This document shows positions 27,431 through 39,284 of a stretch of DNA of 64,000 nucleotides, piece after piece. Below the pieces are notes generated by a model that had not been told where the DNA came from, ran no database searches, and saw nothing but the letters and a program-made list of their open reading frames with translations. Position 1 is the first letter of the stretch; each line of letters begins with the position of its first letter. The DNA is from Bacteroidota bacterium (GTDB taxonomy: Bacteria; Bacteroidota; Bacteroidia; Chitinophagales; LD1): assembly GCA_016722375.1 (NCBI GenBank), contig JADKJG010000002.1, forward strand, positions 186,001 through 250,000. The letters are read 5' to 3'. The position numbers and the translations under genes were made by a program.

Positions 27431-28085
27431 TTAACTATTTACCTTTTTATGGTCTGCGAGGAATTTTTCGAGGCCAATGTCGGTGAGTGGATGGTTGAAA
27501 AGGCCAAGGATGGAGGAGAGGGGGCAAGTGGCGATATCGGCACCCATTTCGGCGCAACGGACGATGTGGAGGAGTTGCGGGTGGGTGGAGGCGGCGAGGA
27601 CGGTTTGGTAGCCGTAGTTGCGATAGATGTGGGCGATTTGGCCGATGAGTTGAACGCCGTCCCAATTGCCGTCATCAATTCTTCCTATGAAGGGAGAAAC
27701 CATAGTGGCTCCGGCTTTGGCGGCCAAGATGGCCTGTGCGGCGCTGAATACCAAGGTGCAATTTGTTTTGATACCGTTGTCGGTGAACCATTTGATGGCT
27801 TTTACGCCTTCTTTGATCATCGGTACTTTGACGACGATATTGGGGTGGAGGGCGGCGAGCTTTTGCCTTCTTCAATGATGCCTTTGAAGTCGGTAGAGAT
27901 GACTTCGGCGCTGACCGGGCCGTGGACGATTTCGCAGATGGCGACGTAATGTTTCAAAACGTTTTGTTCGCCTTTGATTCCTTCTTTGGCCATGAGGGAA
28001 GGGTTAGTAGTTACTCCGTCGAGGATGCCTAATGATTCGGCTTCTTTAATTTGTTCGATACTGGCGGTGTCTATAAAAATTTCAT
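27431..28085 (-). CDS. tal: Transaldolase / fructose-6-phosphate aldolase-like protein, two frameshifts
   Basis: A small transaldolase (about 218 residues) of the pentose phosphate pathway. From the ATG at 28085 the reading is broken by a T5 run (28075-28079) that should have six bases to give [20 protein letters not shown]. It then reads [15 protein letters not shown] and [17 protein letters not shown] second break lies at the A4 run 27861-27864: one more A gives [16 protein letters not shown]. After that the frame is clean: the Schiff-base lysine in [38 protein letters not shown], stop at 27431. Both breaks are one-base losses in homopolymers. Confidence 0.85.
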
Positions 28086-28490
28086 AAAAGATTTTGTCTT
28101 TAGAATTATAAAATGGATGGAATCAGGGAAAAAAATAGGGCAAGTTACTCATATCGCACCGCTACAACCGTCTGCCTTTGCTGCGTTTCCGCCCTGGAGG
28201 ATTAAACAGGAGCTGATCGTATGAGGCTCGCGCCGCAAAACTAACCGAGTTATTGGTTATTGAAAGCAGAGCGAAAGAAATTTGTATTTCTTTAGTAGTT
28301 ACTGGTGAAATGTTGGAGAGAATATGGCTTCCATTTCGCACGGAGGCACGGAGAATGAAGGAGTGTATTTCTATCGGCTGTTTACTCCGTGTCTCCGAGC
28401 GAAATCGCCCTCCAAAAATAAAGCCCCAAAACGCTATGGCTTTGAGGCTTCGGTCAATTAACGAACCATTATGAAAAAGGTTGGAGGGCG
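28086..28490. other. Gene-free spacer holding a palindromic element
   Basis: No gene supported. The inverted repeat at 28334-28404 is listed separately. Elsewhere I see only short unconvincing frames. Confidence 0.5.
28334..28404. repeat. CGCACGGAGGCACGGAG palindromic element, copy 1
   Basis: Twenty bases at 28334-28353 (TTTCGCACGGAGGCACGGAG) pair with 28385-28404 at 18 positions around a 31-base loop. The same arm sequence forms the inner hairpin of the element at 45388-45536, so this is a dispersed palindrome. Confidence 0.65.
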
Positions 28491-29979
28491 CTACATTTTA
28501 AATGCGTAGAGGTAACTCATGGGTTTGTTGGGATAGATGCCTTCTACGAGTACTCTGCCTGATTTGGTTTTTAGAATGTTTACGAAATCGTCCACATTGT
28601 TAACGGCTTGGTCATCAATCTGGGTGATGACAAATCCCTTGCGAATGTCGGTAGCTTCGGCCAACTTTCCACTTCGGATGTCAGCAATCTTCACGCCATT
28701 GTTGATGCCGAGGCTTCTTTTTTCGCCTTCGCTAAGGTTTTCAATTTTAATGCCTAGGGTATTGAGAATATCTTTTGAATTGTCAACAGTAGCTACGGTG
28801 TTGTATTTGTTCTTTAGGGTGATAGTGGTAGTGTAAGTTTTCCCGCCGCGGATATATTCCACTTTAATAGGGTCACCGGGGCGATATTGGGCCACTTGTT
28901 CTTGCAGTTCGGGAGAAGAGTTGACCGGAAAGCCGTTTAGTTTGAGGATAACATCTTTGTTCTGCAAACCGGCTTCTTCGGCTGCGGAGCCGCTGTTCAC
29001 ACCATCCACATAGACTCCGTAGGGAGTTTCAAAGCCTAATTTCTTGGCAGTTTCATCATCCATTGTGCGAATGTTGACACCGAGAAAACCGCGTTGTGTC
29101 ACCCCGAATTCTTTTAAATCAGAGATTACTTTTTTGACAATGTTGGAAGGCACTGCGAAAGAATATCCCGCATAGGAGCCGGTGGGAGAAGCAATGGCGG
29201 TGTTGATGCCTACCAGTTCGCCATTTATATTGACCAGAGCGCCACCGCTGTTTCCCGGGTTGACTGCTGCGTCGGTTTGAATAAATGATTCTATAGCTGT
29301 ATTGGCACCTTGGCTAAATTCGTCGCCATGCAAATTGATGTTCCGGCCTTTGGCGCTTACAATTCCTGCAGTTACGGTAGAAGCCAAGTTAAAGGGATTG
29401 CCTACGGCCAGCACCCATTCACCCACCATCACGGAATCAGAGTTGGTAAATTGTATGTAAGGCAGGCTTCCATCATCAATCTTTATTAAAGCCAAATCTG
29501 TATCTGCATCTTTGCCTACCAATTTGGCTTTGTAGGTTTTATTATTTTGTAAAACCACTTCAATTTCGTCTGCGTTTTGTATGACGTGGTTATTGGTGAC
29601 GATATATCCATCCTTTGAAACGATTACACCGGAACCGGTAGATAATTGTGGTTGTGCGTTTCTCGGTTGTTGATATTGGAAAAAGTCCTGCCCGAATAAT
29701 CCGCCGAAAGGATCGTACTGCTTATAAACCTGCCTTTGTGGTTTTCGTGGTACACTTGATGTGAACGACGCAGGGGGTAGAAGCTGCCGCTGCAAAGCGG
29801 AAGTCAACGGGTTGGGTATTTCCACCAACAGGAGGGGAGTAAGCAGCCAACTGCACCGGTGTCTTCTCTACGAAAGCAACCTTTTGTAAATTCCATCCCG
29901 AAAAATTAAAGACGGCAACGGCAGCAAAGGCGCTGACAAATGCAACAAGTGCGGTAAAAGCAATTTTCTTCGTATTCAT
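28491..29979 (-). CDS. HtrA/DegQ-like periplasmic serine protease, frameshifted near the N-terminus
   Basis: This envelope quality-control protease has a trypsin-like domain and two PDZ domains. From the ATG at 29979 the protein starts with a membrane anchor or signal (MNTKKIAFTALVAFVSAFAAV) and runs to TPCVVHIKCTTK. Around 29738-29752 an extra base (or two lost) shifts the frame to PQRQVYKQYDPFGGLFGQD. Catalytic triad: His in VTNNHVI, Asp in DADTDLALIKI, Ser in NPGNSGGALVNI. PDZ1 lies at about residues 275-370 and a degenerate PDZ2 to the end. Removing one A from the AAAA run at the break gives a continuous protein of about 495 residues. Confidence 0.85.
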
Positions 29980-30096
29980 ATCATTTCTATTTTTGTATTT
30001 AAACTAATAACGTTTGTCCCCACAAATTTATTCTACTTCTGTCTATAAAACGATATGATTACCATTCAGCTTAACCACCTTTAACACGCGAGTTAA

Positions 30097-30879
30097 ATGA
30101 CCGTTAAATTCTATAAATATCAAGGCACCGGAAATGATTTTATCATGATTGATAATCGGGAAGGGCTATTAGACAGAAACCATCCTGAACTGGTTCGTCT
30201 CCTTTGCGACCGGCGTTTTGGCATCGGTGGCGACGGCCTAATCTATTTTCAAAACAAATCGGGATACGATTTTGAGATGGTTTATTTCAATAGCGATGGA
30301 AATGAAAGCAGCATGTGTGGTAATGGGGGGCGCTGCCTGATTCGGTTTGTGAAGGATTTAGGCCTTATCTCCTCCCAATGTCGTTTCCTCGCCATAGACG
30401 GCGACCACAATGGTGAGATTCTCGCGGATGGAGATGTAGTGCTGCAAATGATGGATGTTCCTACTATTGAATCTTTCCAGAACGATTTTGTACTCAACAC
30501 CGGCTCTCCTCATTATGTTCGTTTTGTGGAAGATGTTCGGAAATTAAATTTGGTAGAGGAAGCTAGAAAAGTACGCTACTCCCCTCGTTTTGAAAAAGAA
30601 GGAATCAACGTAAATTTTGTTACCCGTAGGAGTGACCAGGAAATTTATGTCCGCACTTATGAAAGAGGCGTAGAAGATGAAACACTTTCCTGCGGCACCG
30701 GCGTGGTAGCTTCTGCTATTGCTTTTGCGGTTTCCACTATACCGAGTCTAAGTCAAATTCAGGTAGAAACTCCCGGTGGACTTCTTTCGGTTAAACTTCA
30801 AAAAGCGGAAGCCGGATACCGCAACATATTCCTTCAGGGGCCTGCAAAAAAAGTTTTTGAAGGAAGTGTAGAAGTTTGA
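30097..30879 (+). CDS. dapF: Diaminopimelate epimerase
   Basis: It converts LL- to meso-diaminopimelate for peptidoglycan and lysine. The 260-residue protein has both catalytic cysteine motifs, NGDGNESSMCGNGGRC-type (SMCGNGGR at about residues 71-78) and LSCGTGVVASA (about 199-209). The N-terminal YQGTGNDFIMIDN is the family signature. No partner genes of the pathway are adjacent; ychF follows after 63 bp on the same strand. Confidence 0.95.
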   Translation: MTVKFYKYQGTGNDFIMIDNREGLLDRNHPELVRLLCDRRFGIGGDGLIYFQNKSGYDFEMVYFNSDGNESSMCGNGGRCLIRFVKDLGLISSQCRFLAIDGDHNGEILADGDVVLQMMDVPTIESFQNDFVLNTGSPHYVRFVEDVRKLNLVEEARKVRYSPRFEKEGINVNFVTRRSDQEIYVRTYERGVEDETLSCGTGVVASAIAFAVSTIPSLSQIQVETPGGLLSVKLQKAEAGYRNIFLQGPAKKVFEGSVEV

Positions 30880-30942
30880 TGGAGATTCGCCAATGGCAAA
30901 TAATCAATCAAAGGGTTATGTTTGCCGCCCTAAAAATCGAAT

Positions 30943-32043
30943 ATGGGTTTACAATGTGGCATCGTCGGTCTGCCAAATGTCGGCAAGTCAACTTTATTTA
31001 ATGCGCTTTCGTCTGCCAAAGCTCAGGCGGCTAATTTCCCCTTTTGCACCATAGACCCCAATATAGGGGTGGTTACGGTTCCAGATAAAAGGTTGAATAA
31101 ACTGGAGGAAATGGCGAAGCCACAACGGGTGGTTCCTACTACGATTGAGTTCGTGGACATTGCGGGCTTGGTGAAAGGGGCCAGCAAAGGTGAAGGGCTG
31201 GGCAATCAGTTCTTGGGCAACATTCGTACTACCGACGCTATCATCCACGTACTCCGTTGTTTTGAAGATCCAAATATTATCCATGTGGACGGTTCCGTCA
31301 ATCCGGTGCGCGATAAGGAGATTATTGACACCGAACTACAACTGAAGGATTTGGAAAGCGTAGATAAGAAATTAGAGAAGTTGAAAAAACTGGTAAAAAC
31401 CGGTGATAAAGAAGTGATCAAGGGACTGGAAGTTCTGGGGCTTTATAAACAACATCTGGAAAGCGGCCAATCGGCTCGCACTGCTCCTTTAAACAATCCC
31501 GAGGAGAAACGTTTTATTGAAGACCTTCAACTCTTGACCGAAAAACCGGTTATCTATTGTTGTAATGTTGATGAAGGTAGCGTAGTAAACGGCAATGCTT
31601 TGGTGGAGCAAGTGCGCAAGGCAGTCGCCAGTGAAAATGCAGAAGTGGTCATCATCTCAGCGGCCATTGAATCGGAAATTGCTGTTCTGGAAAGTGCCGA
31701 AGATCGCGATGCCTTTCTTAAAGATTTAGGATTGGAAGAAACGGGACTTAACCGACTTATTGCAGCAGCTTATCACTTGCTCAGTCTTCAAACCTATTTT
31801 ACCGTTGGAGAAAAGGAAGTTCGTGCCTGGACCATTCATAAGGGCGATAAAGCCCCGCAGGCAGCGGGAGTCATTCACTCAGATTTTGAGCGCGGATTTA
31901 TTCGTGCAGAGGTAATGGCTTACGACGACTTTACGCATTATAAAACCGAAGCGGCCTGTCGTGCTGCCGGGAAACTGCGCTCTGAAGGGAAAGAATACCT
32001 AGTTCACGATGGAGATATCATGAACTTCCTTTTTAACGTGTAG
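30943..32043 (+). CDS. ychF: Redox-regulated ATPase YchF (Obg family)
   Basis: A ribosome-associated P-loop ATPase of the OBG family, 366 residues. G1 is GLPNVGKSTLFNALSSA. FPFCTIDPNIGVVTVPDKRL is the switch region with the YchF-typical sequence read in two blocks. DIAGLVKGASKGEGLGNQF is G3, CCNVDEGSVVNG carries the altered specificity motif that favours ATP, and the C-terminus holds a TGS-like domain (ending KEYLVHDGDIMNFLFNV). It probably forms a short unit with dapF. Confidence 0.95.
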   Translation: MGLQCGIVGLPNVGKSTLFNALSSAKAQAANFPFCTIDPNIGVVTVPDKRLNKLEEMAKPQRVVPTTIEFVDIAGLVKGASKGEGLGNQFLGNIRTTDAIIHVLRCFEDPNIIHVDGSVNPVRDKEIIDTELQLKDLESVDKKLEKLKKLVKTGDKEVIKGLEVLGLYKQHLESGQSARTAPLNNPEEKRFIEDLQLLTEKPVIYCCNVDEGSVVNGNALVEQVRKAVASENAEVVIISAAIESEIAVLESAEDRDAFLKDLGLEETGLNRLIAAAYHLLSLQTYFTVGEKEVRAWTIHKGDKAPQAAGVIHSDFERGFIRAEVMAYDDFTHYKTEAACRAAGKLRSEGKEYLVHDGDIMNFLFNV

Positions 32044-32088
32044 CAAACAGTAGGGCGGGGGGACTCCATTCCTGTAAGCAACCGGATA

Positions 32089-35000
32089 TTACTCCACTAT
32101 CAATTTTTCGCTGAAATTATCTGCACCGTTTGAAAGGTGGATAAAATACATACCGGCCGGGAGGATGCCAGATGTATTTATCTCAAGTAGTTGTCCATTA
32201 TTACCTGTCATTGTTTTTGAAAATACTTCACGACCGGTCATGTCAATCATGCTGAAGTTTAAATCCTGAGACGGGTCAGAAACGTAAATATATATATGCC
32301 CTTTAGAGGGGTTAGGGTAAATCTTATAGGTTAATCCTGTCTTCATTCTTACTGAAACAATGTTGGAATAGCTGAATTGTCCATCATAATCTGTTTGTTT
32401 CAAGCGGTAGTAAGAAACTCCCGGTAGCGGATTTTCATCTAACCAATTATAGTCCAATAGTTGTGTGCTGTTATTAGCGCCCTCAATCCGAGCTATTGCA
32501 GTAAACGTCTCTGCATCGGGACTTCGTTCAAGCGTAAAGTAGTGATTGTTGACTTCCAGTGAGGTAGTCCATCTGGTTTGAACGTTCTTGTCAACCGGTT
32601 TAGCTTCGAAAGAAAGTAGTTCAATAGGCATTGAGTGTTGTCCGGTTCCTCCAATGCTAAAGGGGCTAAAGGAAGAAACGTATCCGGTAGTTTTGAGGCT
32701 GCCGCTGCCACCAAAATCACACAAAGAACCCAATACCGTTGTGGCCACTTCCTCCGCCCAATGATTGGTTTTCCAATGGGCGATGGTGAGTTCATCACAG
32801 ATCCATCCATCGGGTTGTGAAATGCTTTCCCAGAACAATTCAATTTTCATTGAATCGGTCGAAACGGTTCTGTCAATATCCCAATACTGATCTCCATCAA
32901 CATCTTGTAATCTTCCGCTCAGGGGTATTAAGGAGGTATATCCGGTATTAAAATACTCTGCCTTTACTTCGGTGCTTACATCGGTGATAGACGAAATACC
33001 TACTCTTCTCCATTTGCCCGCTTTGCCAATCGGGAAAACAAAATCATCATTACCCACCTTTACCACCGGTCCACGGATATAGCTATTGGCAGAGCCGGAA
33101 GTTGAAGTTGCATTATCTAAAATTCGCAGGATGTTTGTGGAATCCGTATAAAGAACCCCGCTTGTCATAGTAAGTGAATTGCTGACAATTGTAGCGGCAG
33201 CGGGACTAATACTCAAGGTAACCTCCAGCACCATTCATTTCTAATTGATAGAAAGTGGTAGCAACGCTTCCTTGAATCAACTGGGGACTGCTGCCCCCAA
33301 AGATGACGCGACCCGTCGTAGTAAAGATGCCGCCAGTTCTGTTCCAACCATTTGCGCCATTTATTGTGATGTTCTTTCCGCCATCATTCAATGTTCCCAA
33401 AGATAGGTTGAGTGCTCCATTCAGTGTCATGTTGGCGAGGCTACCTCCCAGAGTTAAACTGTTGTCACTCTTGCTAATATTTAGATTATAAAAAGACTGA
33501 GCCGCGGAAGTTCCGTTAATGGCCTGTGCACCACCGCTATTAAATACAACTGTGCTCGTGCCGGGAGAGAATGTACCGCCATTGCTTGTCCAGTTGCCCG
33601 AAGTCATATTGATAGTGGTAGCAGTTCCACCGCCGAGCGTTCCGGCTGTTAATGTCATGTTTGCGCCTATGTTTAATGTCATCGTGCTACCGCTGATGCT
33701 TACTGTATTGCTGCTTTTGTTCACAGCCATGTTATAAAATGTTTGTGTAGCGGCAGAGCCATTGATAGCTTGATTCCCAGTTCCATTGAAAGTAACCGAA
33801 CCGGTGCTGTAAGTGAAACTGCCTCCGTTATTCGTCCAGTCTCCGCCTACATAAATGTTTGTAGCCGTTCCCTTATCCAGAGTTCCGGTAGATAAAAGCA
33901 TGTTGCCATTCAAAGTCATGGAAGTAGTGCTACCTCCAACCGTAAGCGTGCTGGAACTTTTATCAACCGTTACATTATTGAAAGTCTGACTGGCTGCTGT
34001 GCCGTTAATATTTTGAGCACCGGTGCCAGAGAAAAGAGCTGTACTCGTTCCCGGCAAAAAGGTTCCTCCGTTGTTAGTCCAATTGCCTGCGGTCATGTTG
34101 ATGGTCGTAGCGGTTCCGCCGTTAAAGTGGCCGGCAGTAAGCGTCATGTTTGCATCGAGAGTAAGACTGGTGGTACTTCCCGCTAATGTCAACGTATCAG
34201 AAGCCTTATTGACGGTTATGTTGTAGAAAGACTGTGTGCTGGCGCTGCCGTTAATGGCTTGAGCAGTTGTTCCGGTGAAGTGTACGGTTCCGGTACCGAA
34301 CATAAATCCACCACCGTTATTCGTCCAATTTCCTTTAGAATAAATATTTGTTGCCGTGCCATTACTAAATGTTCCCGACGATAATTTCATATTTCCATTC
34401 AGAGTTAGAGAAGTGGTGCTGCCACCAACGCTAAGCGTATTGGAGCTTTTACTTACGGTAAGCCCATTAAATGTTTGGCTGGCTGCCGTGCCGTTAATAG
34501 CTTGTGCACCGCTACCGTTAAAAGTAACTGTGCTGTTATCAGGAGCAAAAGTTGCCCCGTTATTGGTCCAGTTGCCTGCGGTCATGATAACGTCGGTAAG
34601 CTCGCCCGCCGTTAAAATACCCGAGGTCAAGGTCATATTTCCGCTCAATGCTATCGTATCTACACTTCCTCCCACAGCTAATTCGCTGGCAGTTTTAGCG
34701 ATGGTTAGGTTATTAAAGTTCTGACCGGTTCCTGTTCCTTGTATGGCTTGGTCACTGGTGCTGTTAAAGGTGACGGTTCCGGTTCTCGGAGAAAAGGTTC
34801 CGCCGTTGTTATACCAATCGCCTGCGGTCATGTTGATGTTGGTGGCGGTACCGGCATCAAAAGTTCCCGAATTCAAACTCATATCCCTGTTCATGCTGAG
34901 CGTCGTGGTGCTGCCACCGACGGTTACCGTATTGGAGGCTTTGTTCACCGTAAGGTTTTGAAAAGTCTGCGTAGCTGTAGTTCCTCCTAAAGTCTGTGCA

Positions 35001-38000
35001 TCCGTTCCGGTGAAATAAACCGTCCCACCGACTGTAGATGTAAAGGTCCCGCCGTTTTTCGTCCATCCTCCCGAACCCATCACATTGATACTTTGTCCGC
35101 CATCATTCAAGGTTCCTGCGGTGAGCACAATTCCATTCACGGCTATGCTGTCTTCAAGTATAGAAGTTCCGCTGCTATTATGCGTAAACGTTCCGGCGAC
35201 TGTCAATATGCTGTTGCTGGTGATTCTGGCTGAGTTGAGAACGTCCAGATTATTATCAATAAAAGAAACGGCTGAAAGGTCATAAGGTTTGGTTCCGTTT
35301 AGTTTGAGATTATAATAACGCGCTTCGCGAATCTGCGCGCTATCGGCAGTTTGATTGACCGTTACCGTTCCTCCGGTACAGGTATATATTCCTGAAAGTT
35401 CGGGATAAACTTCTTTCACACTTCTTTGTAGTTTTAATTCAGAAGTACCGGTCATAGTTAATCCCGCATCGCCATACAAGATATTGGTTCCTTCATCCAG
35501 AATCGCTGTTCCTCCCAAAATAACTTCATTATCTACAATAACATCTGCCGACAATGTTTTGGTTCCTGCATTTACGGCCTTTAGCTTGCTATAGGTCGCC
35601 AATGGAACCTTGATAGTTTGCGCACCGCTTCCGCTATACTCCACTGTATTCGGATTGATAGAAGCATCCAATATTCCGGTTGATAGAAGAGTGCCTGAAA
35701 CACTGAGGAGCGCGTTTGCATTGTTCAGCCATATAGAAGTACTTCCGTTTGCGCCGGTTACATTTCCGTTCACGGTTATCGCGCCGATATTATTGACGAT
35801 AGTACCGGCGGCAATGGATAAGGTAGTATTGACCGAAGGTGTTCCAATCGTAATGGTTGTTCCGGGAACAATCGTTTTGTTATTGGTAATGGGGAAAGAA
35901 CCGCCCGATGCCGTCGTGTAAGTTCCGGTGCCGGATATAAATCCTCCGCTTCTATTCAAAACCATTGAAGCACCTGATCCCATGCTCATGGCACCAGAGA
36001 TTTCAATATCGCCTCCGACCGTTAATGTCCCGCTTGATTGGGTATAAGCGGTTCCCACAGGTAGCGTAAACCATCCGGTTACGTTCACATTATTATTTAC
36101 AATGGGCGAAGTGGCTGAAGACATCAGTAATTCTCCCACTACATTCAAGGTTCCATTATTGGTAAAGTTTCCGGTGCCATACATGATAATGTTTCCGCCG
36201 CAGTTCATCGTTTTTGAACTATTGATGACCAATCTTCCGCCGGTATCAATATCCATAAACTTTACGGAGTCGGTGGCTGTCAAGGTGACCGTTTGGTTTT
36301 GAGAAATGACCGCATAGCCCGAACCGCCCGGCAAACAATCACAACTGGCACCGGCACCGCCTTCTGCAAAAGACCAGGTTCCATCGCCGGGAGTTACATC
36401 GTTCCAATTCCCATCCTTGCGAGAGAATACGTAGTTATACATCGGTGTGGTGGACTTATCATTCGTTCCCAAAACAAAAACGTTATTCAAGTTGGAAACA
36501 CTTAAGCCATTTCTATATCCGGTGGGCGAGCCTAAAGGCCCCGCAGTAGTTACGTGCGTACCGACCGAACCCATGACACCGCCGGTATAAGTCAGCAGTT
36601 TCAAGTTGGCAACATTTCCTTGCGAACCGAGGTTGCTGAACTTTACGCCCAAATTATAAGTGCCTCCCGCAAGAGTGGTAGTACTTAGCTCAGAATTGAC
36701 CACCGCAATTTGTTCCATGTTGGAGCCTTCATTGTCGGTATAAACAATATCCGCTGCGCCTGCCGCGTTGTTATGCACTGCTGAAACATAGCCGCCCGTT
36801 GTCGCATTTGACGTTGAGTTGATAGATATAGGCCGGAAATATACATACGTACCGATGGGAAATAATCCATAATAATTTCCCGAAGTACTCGTAATGGCCG
36901 TTCCCGAAGGCCAGTATCTTCTAAAAGTTCCTCCATAAAATTGTCCAAAGCTCCAAACCAGTGCAGCGCCCGAACCGTTACCCAAGCTAAAAGTATATCC
37001 GTTCATATCAACACTCGCGCCGCTCATAGTTAATGAGTTGCTCACCGTCACATCACCCAACATCCGAACAACCGTTCCATAGGGGGTGACGGTCATCTTG
37101 TAAAATATTTCTCCTCCTGTTTTGAAAATATCTTGTGTTCCTCCACCGTTAAAAACTACTGAATAGGTGGCGGGAGTGAAGGTGCCATAGTTTGACCAAT
37201 CGCCTTTCACATTCATATCTCCTGCAGCCGTTACTGTATTGCCTGCATCAATGGTAACGCTACCGAAAGTAAGCGTGGCGCTCGGCGTGATGGTACCGGT
37301 TCCGGTAAACGTGGTGTTGCTTCCTTCCGCGAAGGTTAGAATAGAACTATTGGTCAGCCCCTTGGCAATCTTTATCTTGCTTCCGTAGGACGTGGTAAAC
37401 ACCGGAACTACGGCTCCTCCAAAGTTGAGACTGGGTGCCGAAGTGCCGTTAAAGTTCATAGTTCCGCTACCGGTAATTTTCAAGGTGCCGCTTTTGGTAG
37501 CCATCACGAGCGAAGAACCAAAGTTAATGGTTCCGGTACTGACGCTTATCACTTCCGTCGCCACCACATTATTGCTCAACCAAGTTACACTGCCCGTCAA
37601 ATCAAAACTACCACTCGTCACATTTACCTGACAGGTGCGGGTGGCTGTACTGCTGCTTCCGGCAAAAATCAGGTTTCCCCCCACCGTACATGTTCCGCCG
37701 TTAATATTCACGATGGCGTTTCGTTTATTCCTGGTCGGCTGGTTGATGGTCAGATTTCCAGTAACCGTCAAGGCCTTTCCGGTAGCCATATTAAAAGTCC
37801 GGTTTTTTCCGGTGCTACTAAGGGTTAGACTGGTAGCGGTGATATTGGTGCTCATGGTATAGCTCACATCCTTATTTTTCGTCCCGCCTATTTGCAAAGT
37901 GGTGAAAGTGAAAGGAGAGGAGCCGCCTATAGTGCCCAGTTCTCCGCCCATCTTTATGGTGCGGCCCACAGCAGAAAAAGTTCCTCCGCTATTGGTCAAG

Positions 38001-38848
38001 TCTCCGCGTATTTCCAAATCTTCATTCGTAGTAAAGGTGGCAGCCGCGCCAATGCTCAGACTTCCCTCAATCATCACATCGCCCGAACCTACGGCCATCG
38101 TGGTAGCGGCTCCGGCCATGATATTGACATGATTAAATAGCACATCCGCATTGGGTGTAAAGGTTCCGGTACCATAAAAATTGGCAGTGCCAATCGTGGT
38201 CCAGTCAACGGTGGTAGAGGTTACATTATAAGCGCCATAAAAATTCACGGTGCATCCTACATAGAAATCGAGGTTGTCCTTGCTATCTGCAAAGTCAGAC
38301 CCAAAGGTGACGATGCCTGCGCCTGTAAAAGTGATATGCTGCCCCGCGTCGGCAATCGTGATTGCCGGAGTGAAGTTCAGCGTTCCGGTTCCTACTTTAA
38401 AAGTATTGGTACCGGTGATGCTCCAATGCGAAAAAGTTCCGGCCACTTTGATCGTGCCCGGTCCGGCATCCATGATATAGGTAGAGTTTTTGCTGTTTGG
38501 ATTATACCTTAAATCACCCTTGATGGTCAGCGTTTTTCCGGCAGTAATAATTTTAACGGTCGTGGCACCGCTCGTGGTGTTTCCCAGATCGAAACTATTA
38601 CAAGTGTAAAGGCCATCCACGGTAATCGTTAATCCGCTATTGATAATAATATCATCGGTTGAATCAGGAACCCCTACCGGACTCCATATATTACTATCGC
38701 TCCAATTACCGGTCAACGTAGCGGTTTTGGTTGCCGCACCGGCATTTTGGGGAAAGACCAGCGAGCAAAAGGCTATCATCAACAAGGCAAGAACTCTTGC
38801 GCTGTTTTTGATTCCGATGTTCTTGTTTCTGATAAAAGCGTTTTTCAT
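32089..38848 (-). CDS. Giant repeat-containing T9SS cargo protein, one frameshift
   Basis: A surface or secreted protein of about 2,250 residues. From the ATG at 38848: signal peptide (VLALLMIAFCSLVFPQNAGA), then long Gly/Thr/Asn-rich beta-solenoid sequence with CNSFDLGNTTSGATTV-like and filamentous-adhesin-like turns, and a middle region with CDCLPGGSGYAV. Seven tandem units of about 80 residues (NMTAGNWTNNGGTF ... SSNTLTVGGSTTSLTLNGNM) lie near residues 1300-1870. The first frame ends at 33206. An extra G near 33225-33232 shifts it; dropping one G gives NGAGVTLSISPAAAT and continues to 32089. The end holds a beta-sandwich and a T9SS type A sorting domain (YKIYPNPSKGHIYIYV ... FSEKLIVE). Probably an adhesin-like surface layer protein; function unknown. 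Confidence 0.8.
33240..34990 (-). repeat. Seven tandem coding repeats of about 240 bp inside the giant T9SS gene
   Basis: Each unit encodes about 80 residues with the order NWTNNGGTF, VTFNGTGAQAINGTAASQTF, NLTVNKSSNTL, VGGSTTSLTLNGNM and LSSGTLDAGTATNI. Units differ by 20-40 percent at the protein level, so they are old rather than newly copied. Such arrays can recombine or slip and vary in copy number between strains. Confidence 0.8.
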
Positions 38849-39284
38849 AAAATAAATTCGGTTTTATTGATTGACTACTTGATGATTTCACTAAACAATT
38901 CCAAACAAATCATCTGCACACGGAGGGAAAGGCTACAATCCTATCGCAATGATTTGCTTTGATGTCGGGGGGACAAGCACATTGCTTATTGTGTTATACT
39001 CTTATACAGCCCGAAAGGTTACAACATGCCCCACATTATTTACAAGGCATTCCTTGTAAAGGCGGGTTCAGGCATTGTAATTCAGCAGATGGATGTTGTT
39101 TGAAAAAGAGGAAGAGGGACAATTTAAGACCTTAAATGCTTGCCGAAAATTTTATGGCTTTACCTTATTTTATTCTATTCCAAAGGCAAAACTAAATGGC
39201 TAAATATGTTCCAAAAGGCAGGTTTTTGGTTTAAAATATGTTGATTTAGGAGTTTTCATGGATTGGGATTTCAAAAACGAGCAT
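38849..39284. other. Gene-free spacer upstream of the giant T9SS gene
   Basis: No gene supported. One perfect 9-bp hairpin TTTACAAGG-CATT-CCTTGTAAA lies at 39039-39060, without a clear T tract; it could be a processing or terminator structure. The rest holds the presumed promoter of the minus-strand T9SS gene, which I cannot place with confidence. Confidence 0.45.

Noticed and set aside
27419..27949. 176-residue plus-strand frame opposite the transaldolase
   Set aside because: The minus strand carries clear transaldolase motifs; the plus frame is a GC-biased shadow.
25700..29979. Programmed ribosomal frameshifting in ribBA, transaldolase and HtrA
   Set aside because: The break sites lack a common slippery heptamer and downstream structure, and neighbouring unrelated genes show the same kind of break, which fits sequence error better.
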